Part shown: positions 14,155 to 29,200 of the stretch, in pieces
How the letters are laid out: every line of letters starts with the position of its first letter
Numbering within the stretch: the first letter of the stretch is position 1
Source: Lutraria lutraria
Taxonomy: Eukaryota; Mollusca; Bivalvia; Venerida; Mactridae
DNA length: 64,000 nt
Reading direction: 5' to 3'
Assembly (NCBI GenBank): GCA_964023205.1
Contig: OZ026835.1
Coordinates: 35,819,380-35,883,379 of the forward strand
The notes under the pieces: generated by a model
The model's database searches: none
What the model was told of the DNA's origin: nothing
The model's input: the letters and a program-made list of their open reading frames with translations, nothing else
Translations under genes and position numbers: made by a program

Positions 14155-14282
14155 CTAGTATGGTTTACTGTCATTTTTTGGGCGTTTTAGTTGTACTTTC
14201 AGACGTTTCATACCAATTTGGAACCCGTTCATGGCTTGTATAGCAGCCTGGGCTGAGACAGGGTTATCATAACTTACAAACC
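14155..14282 (-). CDS. CELF1/2: CELF terminal coding exon, end of RRM3 and stop (128 nt)
   Basis: Encodes [20 protein letters not shown], then [22 protein letters not shown] and TAG (14155-14157). RNP1 (KCFGFVSY) is completed across the junction. The acceptor is ATGTATTTCAG. The C-terminal tail is almost identical to CELF1/2, with Pro in place of Ser in KRSKNDSKPY. Confidence 0.97.
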
Positions 14283-17200
14283 CTGAAATACATAGCAATA
14301 TTAAACATAAACAGATACATTTTTAAGTTAAGTGACTTTATAAGAATAATAGCAGTTTATTATTCAGCAGTATTCTAGATAACAAATAGGACTACAATAG
14401 ACATACACATTACAGTTAGCAATTAATCAAACTTGGAATACAGTAAATGATAAATTCATTTTATTTTCAATATTTCTTTATATTGGCTTGAATAGACACA
14501 GGAAGCAACCACATATCTATCTGCTAACTGCTTTTGGTATGTGACCTTGTATGATAGATGACCTCGTATGATAGGTGACCTTGTATGATAGATGACCTTG
14601 TATGATAGGTGACCTTGTACAATAGGTGACCTTGTATGATAGGTGACCTTGTACGATAGGTGACCTTGTATGGTAGGTGACCTTGTACGATAGGTGACCT
14701 TGTATGATAGGTGACCTTGTACAATAGGTGACCTTGTATGATAGGTGACCTTGTACGATAGGTGACCTTGTATGATAGGTGACCTTGTACAATAGGTGAC
14801 CTTGTATGATAGGTGACCTTGTACGATAGGTGACCTTGTACAATAGGTGACCTTGTATGGTAGGTGACCTTGTACGATAGGTGACCTTGTATGATAGGTG
14901 ACCTTGTACAATAGGTGACCTTGTATGGTAGGTGACCTTGTACGATAGGTGACCTTGTATGATAGGTGACCTTGTACAATAGGTGACCTTGTATGATAGG
15001 TGACCTTGTATAATAGGTGACCTTGTATGGTAGGTGACCTTGTACGATAGGTGACCTTGTATGGTAGGTGACCTTGTACGATAGGTGACCTTGTATGGTA
15101 GATGACCTTACATGATAGATGAATTTGTATGATAGGTGACCTTGTATGGTAGGTGACCTTGTATGATATTAAGATTGTATGTATAAAATATTATCACTCA
15201 CCAAAACATTTACTAAGATTTGTCTGTTTATCAATGAAAACTTTAGCAGATATCACATTTCCAAATGGCATGAAAGTTTGCATGAGGTCCTGATCACTGA
15301 ACTCCTGAGGCAAGTGGTAAATAAACAGATTTGCGCCTTCAGGACCTGTAAAAAGAAAATACAATCATGATATAGAGGAGTTACCTTCTTCATCACTCAA
15401 AAAACATAAATATACAGTAAGAAAATGTGGACATAATGTAGGGGAGTTCCCTTTTTGATACTTCAGAATACATAAAAATATAGCGTAAGAAAATACAGTC
15501 ATAACGTGGAGGGCCAAGTTTCCTTCTTCCTGAGTCAGAGAACATAAATATAGCGTGACAATGTTCAATACTTCTCTCAGAAGCAGTAAATATTCACAGA
15601 GAACACTATATCAAACCATTCCATAGCGGTATTAAGCTCATTGTAAGGCTTACACTTCCGAAAACAAATTAAATATTTAGAATACAAATTTAAAATTCCA
15701 TAGAGACAGAATATTCTTCCTATACGTTCATTATTGAAGAACAAATTTACTCTTAGAACTGTCATCAATGTTTCAATTCATCGCATTTTGACATCATTTA
15801 TTATATTTTCTGATATTACTCAGTGGAAAATTGGGAAATTACTTTACGATATATGAGATGTTCTGTTAGTAATTATCAAGTATGAAATATGCCCATGTCT
15901 GCAGTGAAAAACACATCAGATACTCTGACAAAGCAGGGAAACAGATATGGCTGGTAGTGTTGTATTCTCAAGACAAAACGTCAAATAGCGAAATTAGCAA
16001 TGAGTATTTTTACTGTCATATTTACCAACACCACACAAACAGAATTATGAACAACTTAAACACAGACAATGAAATGCAGAAGGAACACACTGAACTAGAT
16101 GTACTGACTTGTAAGTTCTGGGCAAATATGTGTAACAACCAATCAAAATGTGCTGCTTTCATACTAGGATGAATATGACGGTTTTATTGACTGGTATTCA
16201 CATTTATGTAGACTGGTGTTACACATATTGTTTTGACTGCAGGTTGTACATTTAGAGCGAATTTTCCTATTTCCAAAGCATGGTATTTACATTGACATTA
16301 TAAGACTCCAAGCACATGGAATTGTTAATCACATATTTTGTAATGAATTATACATGTATAAAGCAAAGTAATGTTTGTTTCTGTTTACATTATGATATCA
16401 ATATAATAAGGAAGGTAGGTAGGGAAATCTGTAGGGATGTATAATCATAATCATTGAAAGCGTAGCAAAGGTAAGAAAGGCAGACAGTGGATGTACCATT
16501 CCTTGATCCTAATAAGAAATCTCAAGTTGCAGAGAAACATTAAAGTGGGTGGAGTAACCAGAAACAAACATATTTTTGCACCTTAGAGGGACTGGTTTGA
16601 ATATTTATTTATTTCATGCTTCAAAGCATTGGAAATTTATCTCATTCAAAAGTAAAAAGGCAGTAAGAATCCTTTTTCTTTTATGAAAATAATCCTCTGA
16701 AATGATTTTTGATTTTTTTTGCGTATTTTCGTTACTATGGAGACCAGTCCCTTTAAGTAATAACAAGTAAACACAGGTTTACCTGAGTTTATCAAAAGAA
16801 GTGACAGACAAAATATTACCAGAGAGGTTACCTTCTGTTTGCTTTCCTGCGGGGGAGTTGGCGGCTAACTGCTGGGCGGCTTGTGAGTTGAAAGCATTTG
16901 GGAATGAAGCTGAAAACAGAGAAAAAAACAGTTGGTATAACGCTACATGTCCCGGTAGCGAAGACGAAAAATGCATTTGTTCTACTAAAATACAATCCAA
17001 CTTGTTGACCAAAGTCAAAGCTCCCGACAAGTGGATGCTGTTCACATTGTGTTGACATTAATCAATTGTAGCAGACAGCAAAGGTCTGATTGCAAGAATT
17101 ACACAAAAATGGTGCCGGAATAAATATTTTGAAGAAATATGACATCATAAATAGGTAAATTCTTTTTTAATGTCATTTAATAAGGTGGCAAGCCAAATTT

Positions 17201-20200
17201 TGGAGTCCAACCAAGAATGATAAATTAAAACATTGAGAATACACACAAATAACATACATGCTTGAATTACAGATTTTTTACGTCATGGATTACAGGTTAC
17301 ACTTAATATTTCTTTATAAAAACAAAAGGGCAGAAACTCTATTTTCTATTAGCTGCATACACAGGAAACATTTCACTATCTAAGCAGATTTGTCACATGT
17401 CAGGCGTTGTATGGAAACCAATGTTAGCTACCACTAGACTGAATAAACTTGGCAAACATATTTCGTGAAAAAACAAACACAACTTAAAGCTTAGCAACAT
17501 GGCAATCTCCTTATCCTAAACCAATAGATAATATCCTGACAACAGTCATACTGAATCAATAGAACCATACAGATGTTTACAGTTCAAAGCCGTATAAATC
17601 CTTGATCAGTATATTACACCATGCACCAATCCAAAGGACAGTATTTACTCAGACTTACAACTCCTTGACAGTTAACAGTAAAATGTTGACTTACGTAATG
17701 TTGGAATTATAACCAAAAACATTCCTAGATCAGACCTACAAAAACTGTCAAGTGGAAGTTCTAATATGGTTCAAAGCAAAACAATGATACAATATGACCT
17801 ACAGAATACCATGTGAATGAAAATTATCATGAGATTACATAACTCAATATCAATTTTTCCCTATGCATTACTTAATGCAACCCAAACAACTGGACGTTAG
17901 CTGTCTTAAAGCCTTTTTTTACCGATCATAGTGTATGTAATCATGAATACTTGAATAAGGGACAGGAAAAGGCTTCTTTTATTGCAAAAGGAAACCTTAT
18001 CATGGAAGTCTGCAACACTTCTGGCAAAATGCCATGGACATAAGAACTGCTAATTATCCACTAATTACTACAAGCAATATTCTGTATGCTTAATGTGTTA
18101 GTAAAAAATTATAAGCAAAGCTTTGACACGATTTACAACAAGGAAGACAAAAACGTTACCGATAAGCCATTTATTACAGGAACGTGAAATATCAGACCTA
18201 ATGAATATTAATGAGGTACTGTCTAGTTTTACAGATTACTCATTATAGATGATAATTGACTTTAAGAATAACTATAAGCGGATCTATTTAAATGGAAGTC
18301 AGTGTTAAAATGTGTAATTACAGTACAAAGTGATGATGTGGTGACAACAGGGTAATTATGTGGGTGGTGATAAAGTGCACGCACATTTGCAGCTTTTATG
18401 AACTCAAATGATAAAACAGAATTTGAAGGTGTGTCTTTGAATAAAGCCCTGCCATTGGTCAGATTTAAGATCAAACTCTGAATCAACCAATCAAAAAACA
18501 TAAGGACCAAGAACCATAATTTTTCACATTGAAAGAAATAATTATGTATGATTGAAATAATAAAGACTCATGCAACAGTCTGACAAACTAACTCTATATA
18601 ATATACATAAAGGACTGTATAAAAAAACATGCTGTACAAGATTGAAAGCATCAACATAGCCAGGTGTATGGCTCACTTTAGAGACAATATTTGGTAGGCA
18701 ACAAATTTCCGCATATTACGTACTAGTATATACCACCATAGATGCTTAAACAATTAAACCATTATAAACATAACAATATAAAAATGCTTTAGACTTGACA
18801 ACATTAATTCGGCACATTTTCCCCAAAAATATTAAAGTAACTGTTTTAGAATAAGATTATATTGGTAAGGAATATACATTTTGCATTAATACATGAATTA
18901 TGCTAATTTCAATATTTAGAAGAAATGATTGCATTGTGGATATGTGACTTTCCAAAAATGTAACAATTTACAACAATCATATTAATTATGATAGTAATAA
19001 CATAGGAACTAGAAGCATCTCCCTGTCAAATAGTTATTCATACTTCATGAACTAATCATGAACTATTCATGAAGTAAGCAAGAATAATTCAAGAAAAAGC
19101 CATTTTTTCATGAATTCTATTTGTAGGGGTGACAGACCTAATCTAGGAAACACACAGCGATGGTTATTGCTTATTTTAAGTAATACATGTATATATAAAT
19201 GTTATGGGATCAAAAATACAATTTTATGCCAAAACTATTGACTGCTTTAAGTAATCAATGCACTAAATGTGCAAATTCTAATCCAATTTCAGCTGTTTTA
19301 TTATCAAAATTGCCTGAAACTCAATAACTACAGTACTGATATGATGAAGTTTTATTGTAGGAAAATATCACTCCTGCCAATGAAATTTGGCTGGGTTCTT
19401 GGCAAACATTGGATCATTAAGCGTATTTATGACAATAATATTTGGATTATAAATTTATAGTGCACCATACTTCACAAATACATGGCTCTAATTATGTCAG
19501 GATTTTCAATAATGCAATCTTTGAAAAGACTTTCCCAACATTTTTTTTATTTCAACTCAGAGCAGTCACTATATAAAATACATGTATAAGCCTGGCAAAC
19601 ACAACACTTGAATCAGTATAGATAGGAACATGGAGAACTTCGTATCCCGTCCACCTAACCGCACACCAGAAACACTGAACATGTGACCATCTGAGTGAAA
19701 AATGAGCCATTTACCTGTAGCGGGGCTGAGCAAACCAGACAAACCTGCATATTGCTGAATTCCAGTATATGCCTGACTTAAAGCATCCATCCCCGATGTG
19801 CCATTGGTAACCCCTGGAGACATGCTCGTGGCGGCCATGTTGTTATTGCCAATGTTTTGTAAACCAGCAAAGCCACCTAATGAACTGTTGGACGTAGAAA
19901 GAGACCCAGACAATGAAGCTGAAAAGATGAAACAAAAATCGTCCATACTTGTTACACAGACCCCTAAACAAACATATAAACACACAAGGTGATACAAGTA
20001 ATATGGAACACAAAACATTCAACAATTAACATAGAACATGTAAACATGAAACAAGTAACACGTAAAGCTATTAGTTATTTCCTAGCCACAAGTATTATAG
20101 ACTACTTAGACAGGATAATCAACATTTAATTAAGAAAACATGTCAATTCCTACTTCGAAATTACATTTAAATGGATGCTTGGAACACAAATAACACACGG

Positions 20201-23200
20201 CGGACACAAATGGTTAAACATATAAACATATAACATAAAGAACACAAACACATGTATGTCTATAATGGAATTTATCATGTGATCATTAGCAGCTACCTGA
20301 TTGGTTAACACCATTTCCTGCTTGATTCATTCCTCCTTGTCCTTGAAGATTTCTGTTAGCTCCGCCCATATTTCCAGAGGACTGGCCCATGTTTCCGCCT
20401 ACCCCATTATTACCCATATTTGAACCATTCTGTTGGTTCCCGTTTCCCATGGCTCCCATGTTGCCAAACACACTGCTAAAGTTTCCCATGTTCTGCATCA
20501 GATTGGCTAATGTTTGAGCCATGTTGCCAGCCATGTTATTAGCAGACATACTGTTTCCTCCCTGGGAACCGGCCTGGGATGAATTACCCTGCATTCCGTT
20601 TCCTGGCGCGTTATTGTTGCCCTGCCCAAAGCCTCCTACAACAAATATTCACATAAAACACAGACACAAAAAAAACAAAGAGCATTTTAGTATGATCCCA
20701 CACAATCAATGCTCAGACCCAAAGTGATCACCAGGTTATTATAGTCAAAGAAAATCAGAGGAGAAACTCCAAACTGAATACATGTACAAGAGCCACTGTA
20801 AAATACGAACAAAAGACAAATGGGTGTTTACATACAAACATGTGGTAAAATAAAGCAACGCAACAAAAAAACTACATGAAACAAAGTGGCATGTTCTGTC
20901 CTCTGTACACAAAGCACAGGGTATGCATGGAACATCACTAACCAAAAACTAAATAAAAGAAAAAAAACATTTGAACAGGGACACAAAAAACAGAACACAA
21001 GCATTCAAGTCTTGTATGCTTGAAATAAAGCTCAGCAACATATACTTGGTGTGATGTTTTTACAACATTACAAAGAAATCATAAACAGCAACAAACAAAC
21101 TTGAAGAATAACACAAGAACACGAAGCACAAAATGAAATCTGTGACAAATCACGTGGTTTAGTAATGGTCGTACAATGACGGCACAAAAATATGGCAAAG
21201 TAAAACAAGTTAGGGCTTGAACAAAATACAATATCCTTCAAAACATGTACAAGACGAACAGAACTAAAAAAAAGGAAGATAAAATTTGAAAGAACAGAAA
21301 ATATGCATATTGTTCTGCAGTATTGTTTAAAATTAAATTAAATAAAAATTACAGTTTGCTCTCTCCATACAAATTTTGTTCAAAATTGGTCACTAATAGC
21401 TAATTTAATTAAAAGATCTAAATAAATATACAGGCAAACCGTCCGCACAAATCTCTGCATATTTGCCAAAGTGACGGGCATACCAGTCCTGTCATCACAA
21501 ATCTCTTCATAATGTCAAGTGACGGGCATACCAGTCTTCACAAATCTCAGCATATTGTCAAGTGAGGGAAATTGGTTAAATAAGCTAGAATTTCTTAGAA
21601 ATTACCTGGCAGTACAGTGCACATGTAGGCATTATGTGCCAGGCAGCGAAAGGGTTAAGAGTCGAATTAATGGAATATTTACCAGACTGAATGAATATTG
21701 AATAGACTAGTCACAATGTTGGATACATTTTGACATACTTGGAAGTTAAAGGCTGGTATGTTTGTACATTTAATACTTCAAAATTACATTAAAACTGATT
21801 GGTATTTTGTGTTGCAGAAAGTACCCCATTGATATAGAGAAGCTAGTATAAACATACTGGATCAACCGTTTACCTCTAGGGAAGACTTAACATGGGGATA
21901 CATTATCTGAAGTATATCAATACACTTTGCAAAATTTAAGATGCAAAAAGAGCATACCTGGGCTGTTAGCAGCGTTGGCAAGAGCCGCCAATCCTTGTAG
22001 ATTTTGTAGATGCATGTTACCAGTGGCGTCACCTACAAAGATACGACAAGAAATGGTACAACTGACTGACAATCATCTAGTCATCTCAATACAGGAATAC
22101 AATTACATAGAAGTAAGGAGTGTCTAAAATATAACCCATAAAGATCACCATGAGACTTTTAGGCCTACCATAATGTTAGGCATCTAATGATTCGCATTGG
22201 TTTTTAGTTGAAATTGCACCATTAACGACAGTATAAAATGGATCCATTTGTGGAAATTCAAACCCTTTAAATACAATCTCCCTCTAACTGAGCGTTTTTC
22301 AGCACTCTAGCACAAATACTAACACTTAACAGACTAATAAAGTAGAAATTCCATTTTCAGAAAATTCTAAAACTTGCTGAGAAATGAAAGTGTTAAATCA
22401 TTGAGTCTTCCAAGTAAATGAGTGTCTTGCATTTTGTTTCAAGTGTAAAGTAATTATGTAACAGTTTACAGCAAACGAATATCGCATGTTATAGGTAATC
22501 AACAGTTTTGTGAACATTGTGTTTTGACATCGCTGATGAATAGCATTTTCACGACAAACAATTACACGGGAAATTTCAAAGACTACAATGAGAGAAACTA
22601 CATTAAAACAACAGGAAGAACACAACAAGAAAATACAACATAACATGCAACACAAAGATACTGTCAAGAAACTAGTGTCAATACTGACACCAAATTAGTG
22701 TCAATATCCACACTAATCTAGTGTCAATACTGACACCAAATTAGTGTCAATATCCACACTAATCTAGTGTCAATACCCACACTAATCATATTAAGATTTC
22801 AGAAGTATGATCACATACAGATCAGAAAAGGTCATTTAAAGAAAATTACTTAGGATGTTAAAGCATCATACACAGGCAAACAGCTTATAAATGAATTAGT
22901 TGAAATATTCAAGGGAATGACTGGTGACAGTAACTTTTCGATGGACTGTATTTAACAGGGATGAACAAGACATAAATATATGAAACAAGTTTGATGATAA
23001 AGAAATCAATAGGGAGGACTTTCGACAGTATGTTTGACTTTATGGGGAGATTTTAAAAATTCAACTAAAATTTAACTTGTTACTATAGAAACTGATATCA
23101 ATAGAAATGTACTAATATACATATAATAGATATTAATACATTCAACAGAATATATGACATGTTATGAGATTGATAGAATGACCTCTAAAAACATTTCGGT

Positions 23201-26200
23201 ACCAAATATATAAATTCTAATACTTATAATTATTTTCAACAAATTAATAAAAAAGATTCAATAAAATCATATCTACTTAAAATTATGTTATCAAACAAAA
23301 CTAAAATTTTGAACAAAAAAATAAACAAAATGAAATGAAGCAAATAATAGCAATTAATAAATATTTAGCTAAATAAAACCAATTATTTGGCAATAAAAAT
23401 AATATACCCGCCATAGTGTATTAAGAATACATATTATAATCCCTATTGAACAATAATCAACAGTAATACATACTGTTGTAGCCTACGAAAGCTATATATA
23501 AGTATAATCAAAAAGCAATATTGGTTGTGTAGGTTTAATGTAATGTGTTACCACAGGGCGCAACCAAGAACATGCAATAAATATATGGTGTTTTCACGAA
23601 CAAGCAAAAAATCTTCATTGTCAATGGAATTGCATGATTTTTTTAAAGAAACTTTTATAATGCTATGATATTATTATACTTATTACATTCATCATTAATC
23701 AGGATTAGTTAAGACCAACGAAAGACCCTAGAGACAAACTAATGGTGTGCATCAAACTTCAAACTTATGGTGTGCATCAAACTTTTTCAGACCAGGAGAA
23801 ATAGTAAAAAAAAATTCACACTTATGCAGATCAATCAAAAAATCGATCAGTTTTTATATACAATTTTATAATCAATGCATTTCCACTGACAGAAAGTCCA
23901 ACATGTCAACTAAACAATTGTTATGCCCTTGGCATTAATTGCCTTGTCTGTCTGTCCGTATGTACACAGTTAAGTCAAGCTGCCACCATGGGCGTATGCG
24001 TTAATTGAACGCAGCGTCTTATTTTCTAAGGTTTATAAAAGCGGATAAAACTAAAATATACAACTGGTGTCACACATTCCATGCAGTACAAAAATAACAA
24101 AAAAATAAATAAATAAATAAAACTAGAAATAAACTGATAATAAAAAAGAAGCAGTAAGGTGCCAAAACATTCACATAAAACTTGCATACTGTGACAATTA
24201 TAAGGTAATTAAATAAAAACACACAAAAAACATTTCTATATTGCTATCCACAGAAGTACACAAGTGATGTGTTAACTTGCTTGAAACTTTGAAAGTGTAT
24301 AAAAATATTGTGCCCCATTTAAAAATTGTAATCAATGTTTAAATACTTCTTTGGTACTTCCAGTACTTTGATCAGGAATGTATTATAATGACCTATTGAA
24401 AGCTTTTTTGTCTTTATAATTTTGATTCTAATTTCAAGCAAGTATCCATAAATATACTATGAGAAAAAGCCAAGAATTGATTAAATAACATGAGTAGAAT
24501 GAACTCCATGCAGACAACATGAAAAATGCATAAATAGCTAGCCAACTTCAAAAAATACAATCGTCGGAGCACAGGGCTGCGAAGCCTGTAAACTGTAATT
24601 AGGTGATTTTCGTCAAAATAAACAACTCATTAAAACAACATGGAGGACAGCGTTACAGTTCAAAACATTGAACATTCAAATCTAGATACTTTGTGACTCG
24701 TATCTTAGCAATAGCTGAAATCGAACAACTCAGGTACTGTACAAAATGTCATAATTTGATCTATATAATGTGAACAATGCATCAATACAATTTAATAAAA
24801 TCAACTATTGTTGCACTGGACAGTGAAAAATTGTTAAGAAAATATTGAAAACAAGAAGTGAATTATTGCCTTTTAAACAGACGCAGAATAATCTTTGATG
24901 TAGTGAACTTTAGTTCTACGAGCATTAAATTGCAGAAACTTTCACTATTCAAATGATCACTTTACTATATTATATACTGGGAACTTTCAGCCCAGCATTC
25001 TGCAACATACATGGACTTCCAGTAAGAAGATATCAAATTCTAAGCTTCTTTGTAGCAATTGAAGATCAAAATTTGCCATGGCAAATACTAATGAAATGTA
25101 AATATTTAGAGAGCATTTTTCTTTACATAGGATCAATATTTTACATTAATCCAGTTTCAGGTACTGCTAAGATACCAGCAAATAAGGTCCTTAAAATATT
25201 GAATTATTTCAGTGGACAATGCAGCCCTGTGATTTAGAGCAGACAATATAAATAGCGGCGGCAAATAGACATAAACGAGGAGGATTTGAAAGTACCTGCC
25301 GCACTAGTGCTGGCATTTGATGGGTTCGTCGGTGACGAGTTATTATTGCCACTTGAGTTTCCGCCGGCGAGGGTGGCTAATGCTGCCAGTAGGCCTAATA
25401 GAGAATACGGCAGAGCACAGCATTAGAGAAATATTTAATATTATATAATTTTTAAATATGGAACTAAATTCTCAATATAAATCGGAACAACAAAGTCGGA
25501 CTGTAGCACAGACAATCAATTGTACAATGAAAATTGAAAGTAGAATTACTATTATCTCTTACATTCTCTGACACACAAACATGCATTTTCATCACACAGC
25601 CACACATACAAACATACGCACAATCCTAACTAAAATACATGAAAAAGTTTTCTAATTTCAATGATCATCTGAACAATATATACATTAATACTACATAATA
25701 ATAGGCATGTACATGTAGTCCCTTCTTAATGGTTGAGTCACATGAAACTATGTAATTGAGCCAAAACAAAGTCCTTTATCCCAGCCAGAATGGCTTATAA
25801 GCACATGTTATCCTCATTCAGCTGCCCTTTATAACCTCACAACCAAAATATGATTTTTTAAAATTTTACAATGAAAAAAAAAACGAACTAATTCTCATAG
25901 CAGAAAAGAACAAAAAATAAAAAAATGAACAGAAATGAAAGTAAAGAGTATAAAACATGAAGACAAAACAATATCAAATATAGTCAGGCTGCGGGTTTGG
26001 GATTGTCTGTGATTGGAGTACAATATAAACGGAGTACACATATTTACAACACTGTATGTATCATACGTGCCTCATGCATTGTAGAAGAAAAAATTGGTCA
26101 AATAGAGAACATTTAATGGTTCGTTTCATACATAAATGCTTTTCAAATAAGACTCTTCGGGTCATTCATAGCTTTATTCATAATTGTTAACAACAATGAA

Positions 26201-29200
26201 TATCATTAACCTAAAGTTACTTTCAAGTATGATGGAGCTTATATGTTTGCACTCTTTAATAAGAAAAGGGGAGAGTCAATGTAAGAAGATCTTTCATACT
26301 TTCATATACTAGAATTCAGATGAATATTTACCTAATCACAAATTTTCATTAACAAACCATTCTCTCATTACCTCCCTTGGTCTACACTCGTTTTCTTTTC
26401 TTTCATACTAGTACCTGACTAGATATATTTGGATTGTAGCGAGACTTCACATTAGCCAATCAAAGGCAGTTTAACAAACAACAAATAAAACTGACCAATC
26501 ACAACACTGATTACAAATGATAATTAAGAGACATGATACAACAGAAAAAGAAGTTCAAGGACACATGACGATAAATTTTAAATGATTTACAGAATTAATT
26601 TCTTAGAAAAACATGGAAAATAAATGCTGTTTGTGTCTATAAGAAGTCGAGGAAAACATCTTCTACGTCTGATGTTTCAAACAATTACTTTTCAATCGAA
26701 CGAGTCCTCAGACCTTAGTCTATCAATGCAATGCCAAAGAGACTAAAACATGTAATGTAATAATCAATACAAAATTAAAGAAAATATGAATATTTCAGGA
26801 TGATGTTGTCACGAAGAGTGGGTCGAGTTGCATTAAATCAACAACAAAAGCTGAATTAAAATTCTAACTTTACAGAGATATAGCATGCAAATGTCAAATA
26901 TTGGAGTTACATTTTTTTATGTTCGAGACTATCGGGGAAATCTAAAAACAACCACAATGTGTATGGAATATCTTGTGAACACATAAATAAACTGAACACT
27001 GAGAGTGCCCCTACGGCGTACATCCTGGTATTTACCACGGTATACCACAAACAGATGTACACAGTACGATGCAGTGTTTCGAATTAAAAAAATTCATACT
27101 TTGATTTAAAAAAAACTTATGTGTTCACATTTTCTGTTTCATGTGTATAAGAACACATAACACAGGTGCTTTCTCATTTATACCTGGATTGTTGCTAGCA
27201 GCAGCTAATAGCGTCAGTAATTGTTGAATATTCATAGAATTTAAACCTGCAAAATTCAGTATAAAGAAGAAAGTGTCACATGAAAAGCTTTCCGAATTTA
27301 AGGGGACAGCTTCACATATATTCTAAACACATAACATTTCATATGAAACACAAACACATAACATTTCATATGAAACACATAACATTTAATGTTGCACACA
27401 TAAAACATATAAGGAAATAAACACATTACAAGTAATGACATATTAGCAGTTTACATGACACGCAAATATCACATACCTAATAATTAACATATAGTATTTC
27501 TGAAGTTAATACAGCTAGGAAGGTAGTCAGGATAACTAGGGAATGGATATCTGCGACATGAAACAAATACCCATTGCTGGTATCAGAGATATTGGCTTTG
27601 AAATAAGGGAATGTTATTGTTCATAACTCAGTATAAACAAATGCTGTTTGAATTAGTTATAGAATTAACTAGTGACAATAGCCACCGAACGAACAAGTCA
27701 AGTCAAACATTGGAGTTTTGATTATCATAAATATACGGCCTATGACATGACAGCATTAAATGAATTGATTCCTTTTGCTTTGTAATATCATTGTAAAATA
27801 CAATCGTTATATCTATCTAAACCATCATTTACAATTACATTCACTTACAGAATAAAACATTACAAGTGTGCATCAGGGTAAGGGTGAAATCATTCGATCC
27901 TGATTGTGTATAATTCATGGAAGAAGGGGCGAATAGGAGTAAGGTACTACAGACATACATGTAGACACTACCCAACATATACGGACACAGGACGGTCTAG
28001 AAGCACTAGATATGAGATATCTTTAACCATGAATACATTTTTTTTTCTATTCTAAAAATGGGAATAGGGAGTTCACACAATCATTCAGTAAAATCATGTG
28101 GTTCTATAAAATCAAGGTCTTGTGACCATGGTCAATGTTATTTGAAACAAATCATGCATGGATTGCTTTCAGTTCTTTTTTTCTCTCAAACATGTTAATT
28201 TCCAGTTAACATTCCTGTGCACAAGAGAACATTATCATGCTAATGTTGTTAGTCAGATTTGAAAACAGGAGCAGACATTAATCATGGAATAATTAATTTC
28301 TGAATTTAAGAACCAGGATATCATATTAGGACAATTCCAAATTGAATCGTTGTAAAATGTGGTATTTAAAAAAGCAGTATAACAGGCATAATGTTTAAAG
28401 ATTTAATGAACATTCCATTTTGTCGCACCAGACTTACAATCACAGTCCATGGACATATAAAGTCTTAAGTTTTTAAAAGTATGTTTACTTTAACCTAAAC
28501 ACCTAAAATACAATACTAATACTGGTACATGATTAAGTCTACTCCATATTTCAAATTGGTTATCCTAAAATATTTCATGAAAATCTATGGGTACATGCCC
28601 TAACTTCCGACATGCATATAGATGCAATGTCATGTTATATCAATAATGCAGTATTATGCTTTCAACACATTTTGTATGAAGGAGTCAAAACTTTGGCCAT
28701 CATTTTTGGAATAATGCGTCTGCTATGAGAATTCTACCACAACTAGGAATTCTGGGAAATCATTCCATAAATATTTTATATTCATATGTAATAATGAGTC
28801 ATATAATGTTATGAATGCTGCAAGTATTTTAATTGATCCATGACTCAAGTTCCAAAATCATGAATACAAAGAATTTTAATTTTGGCTTAGCTATATTAGG
28901 AATTTCCATATGATCACTATGGCAACCATATCCCAACATCCCCTACATACATTTTACAGAACAAAAAATCCAGGATAATGACATGAATTAGGTAAGAACA
29001 GACAGACATAAATCTTAATATTGAACAATGTTGGTGAAAAATATGTGGGAATAAATTCTTACCTAGATTGCCAACATTAGCAAACATTCCTAAGTTTCCA
29101 GTGGCCATTGCTTGTTGTAGCAACTGCAAGATTCATCATTATATAAAATTTTAATTTTACAATGAAATTATCATCAATGACTGAAATCGTCAAACAAAAT

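Noticed and set aside
14456..14979. Overlapping minus-strand open frames of 108-151 codons repeating [10 protein letters not shown]
   Set aside because: They arise because the 17-bp minisatellite lacks stops in that strand; the peptide is a mechanical product of the repeat inside an intron.
15882..16172. 96-codon plus-strand open frame
   Set aside because: No family motif, AT-rich codon use, antisense to a CELF intron and no splice or promoter context.
20521..20727. Plus-strand open frame over the 339-nt CELF exon
   Set aside because: It is the antisense shadow of the Asn/Gly-rich coding exon.
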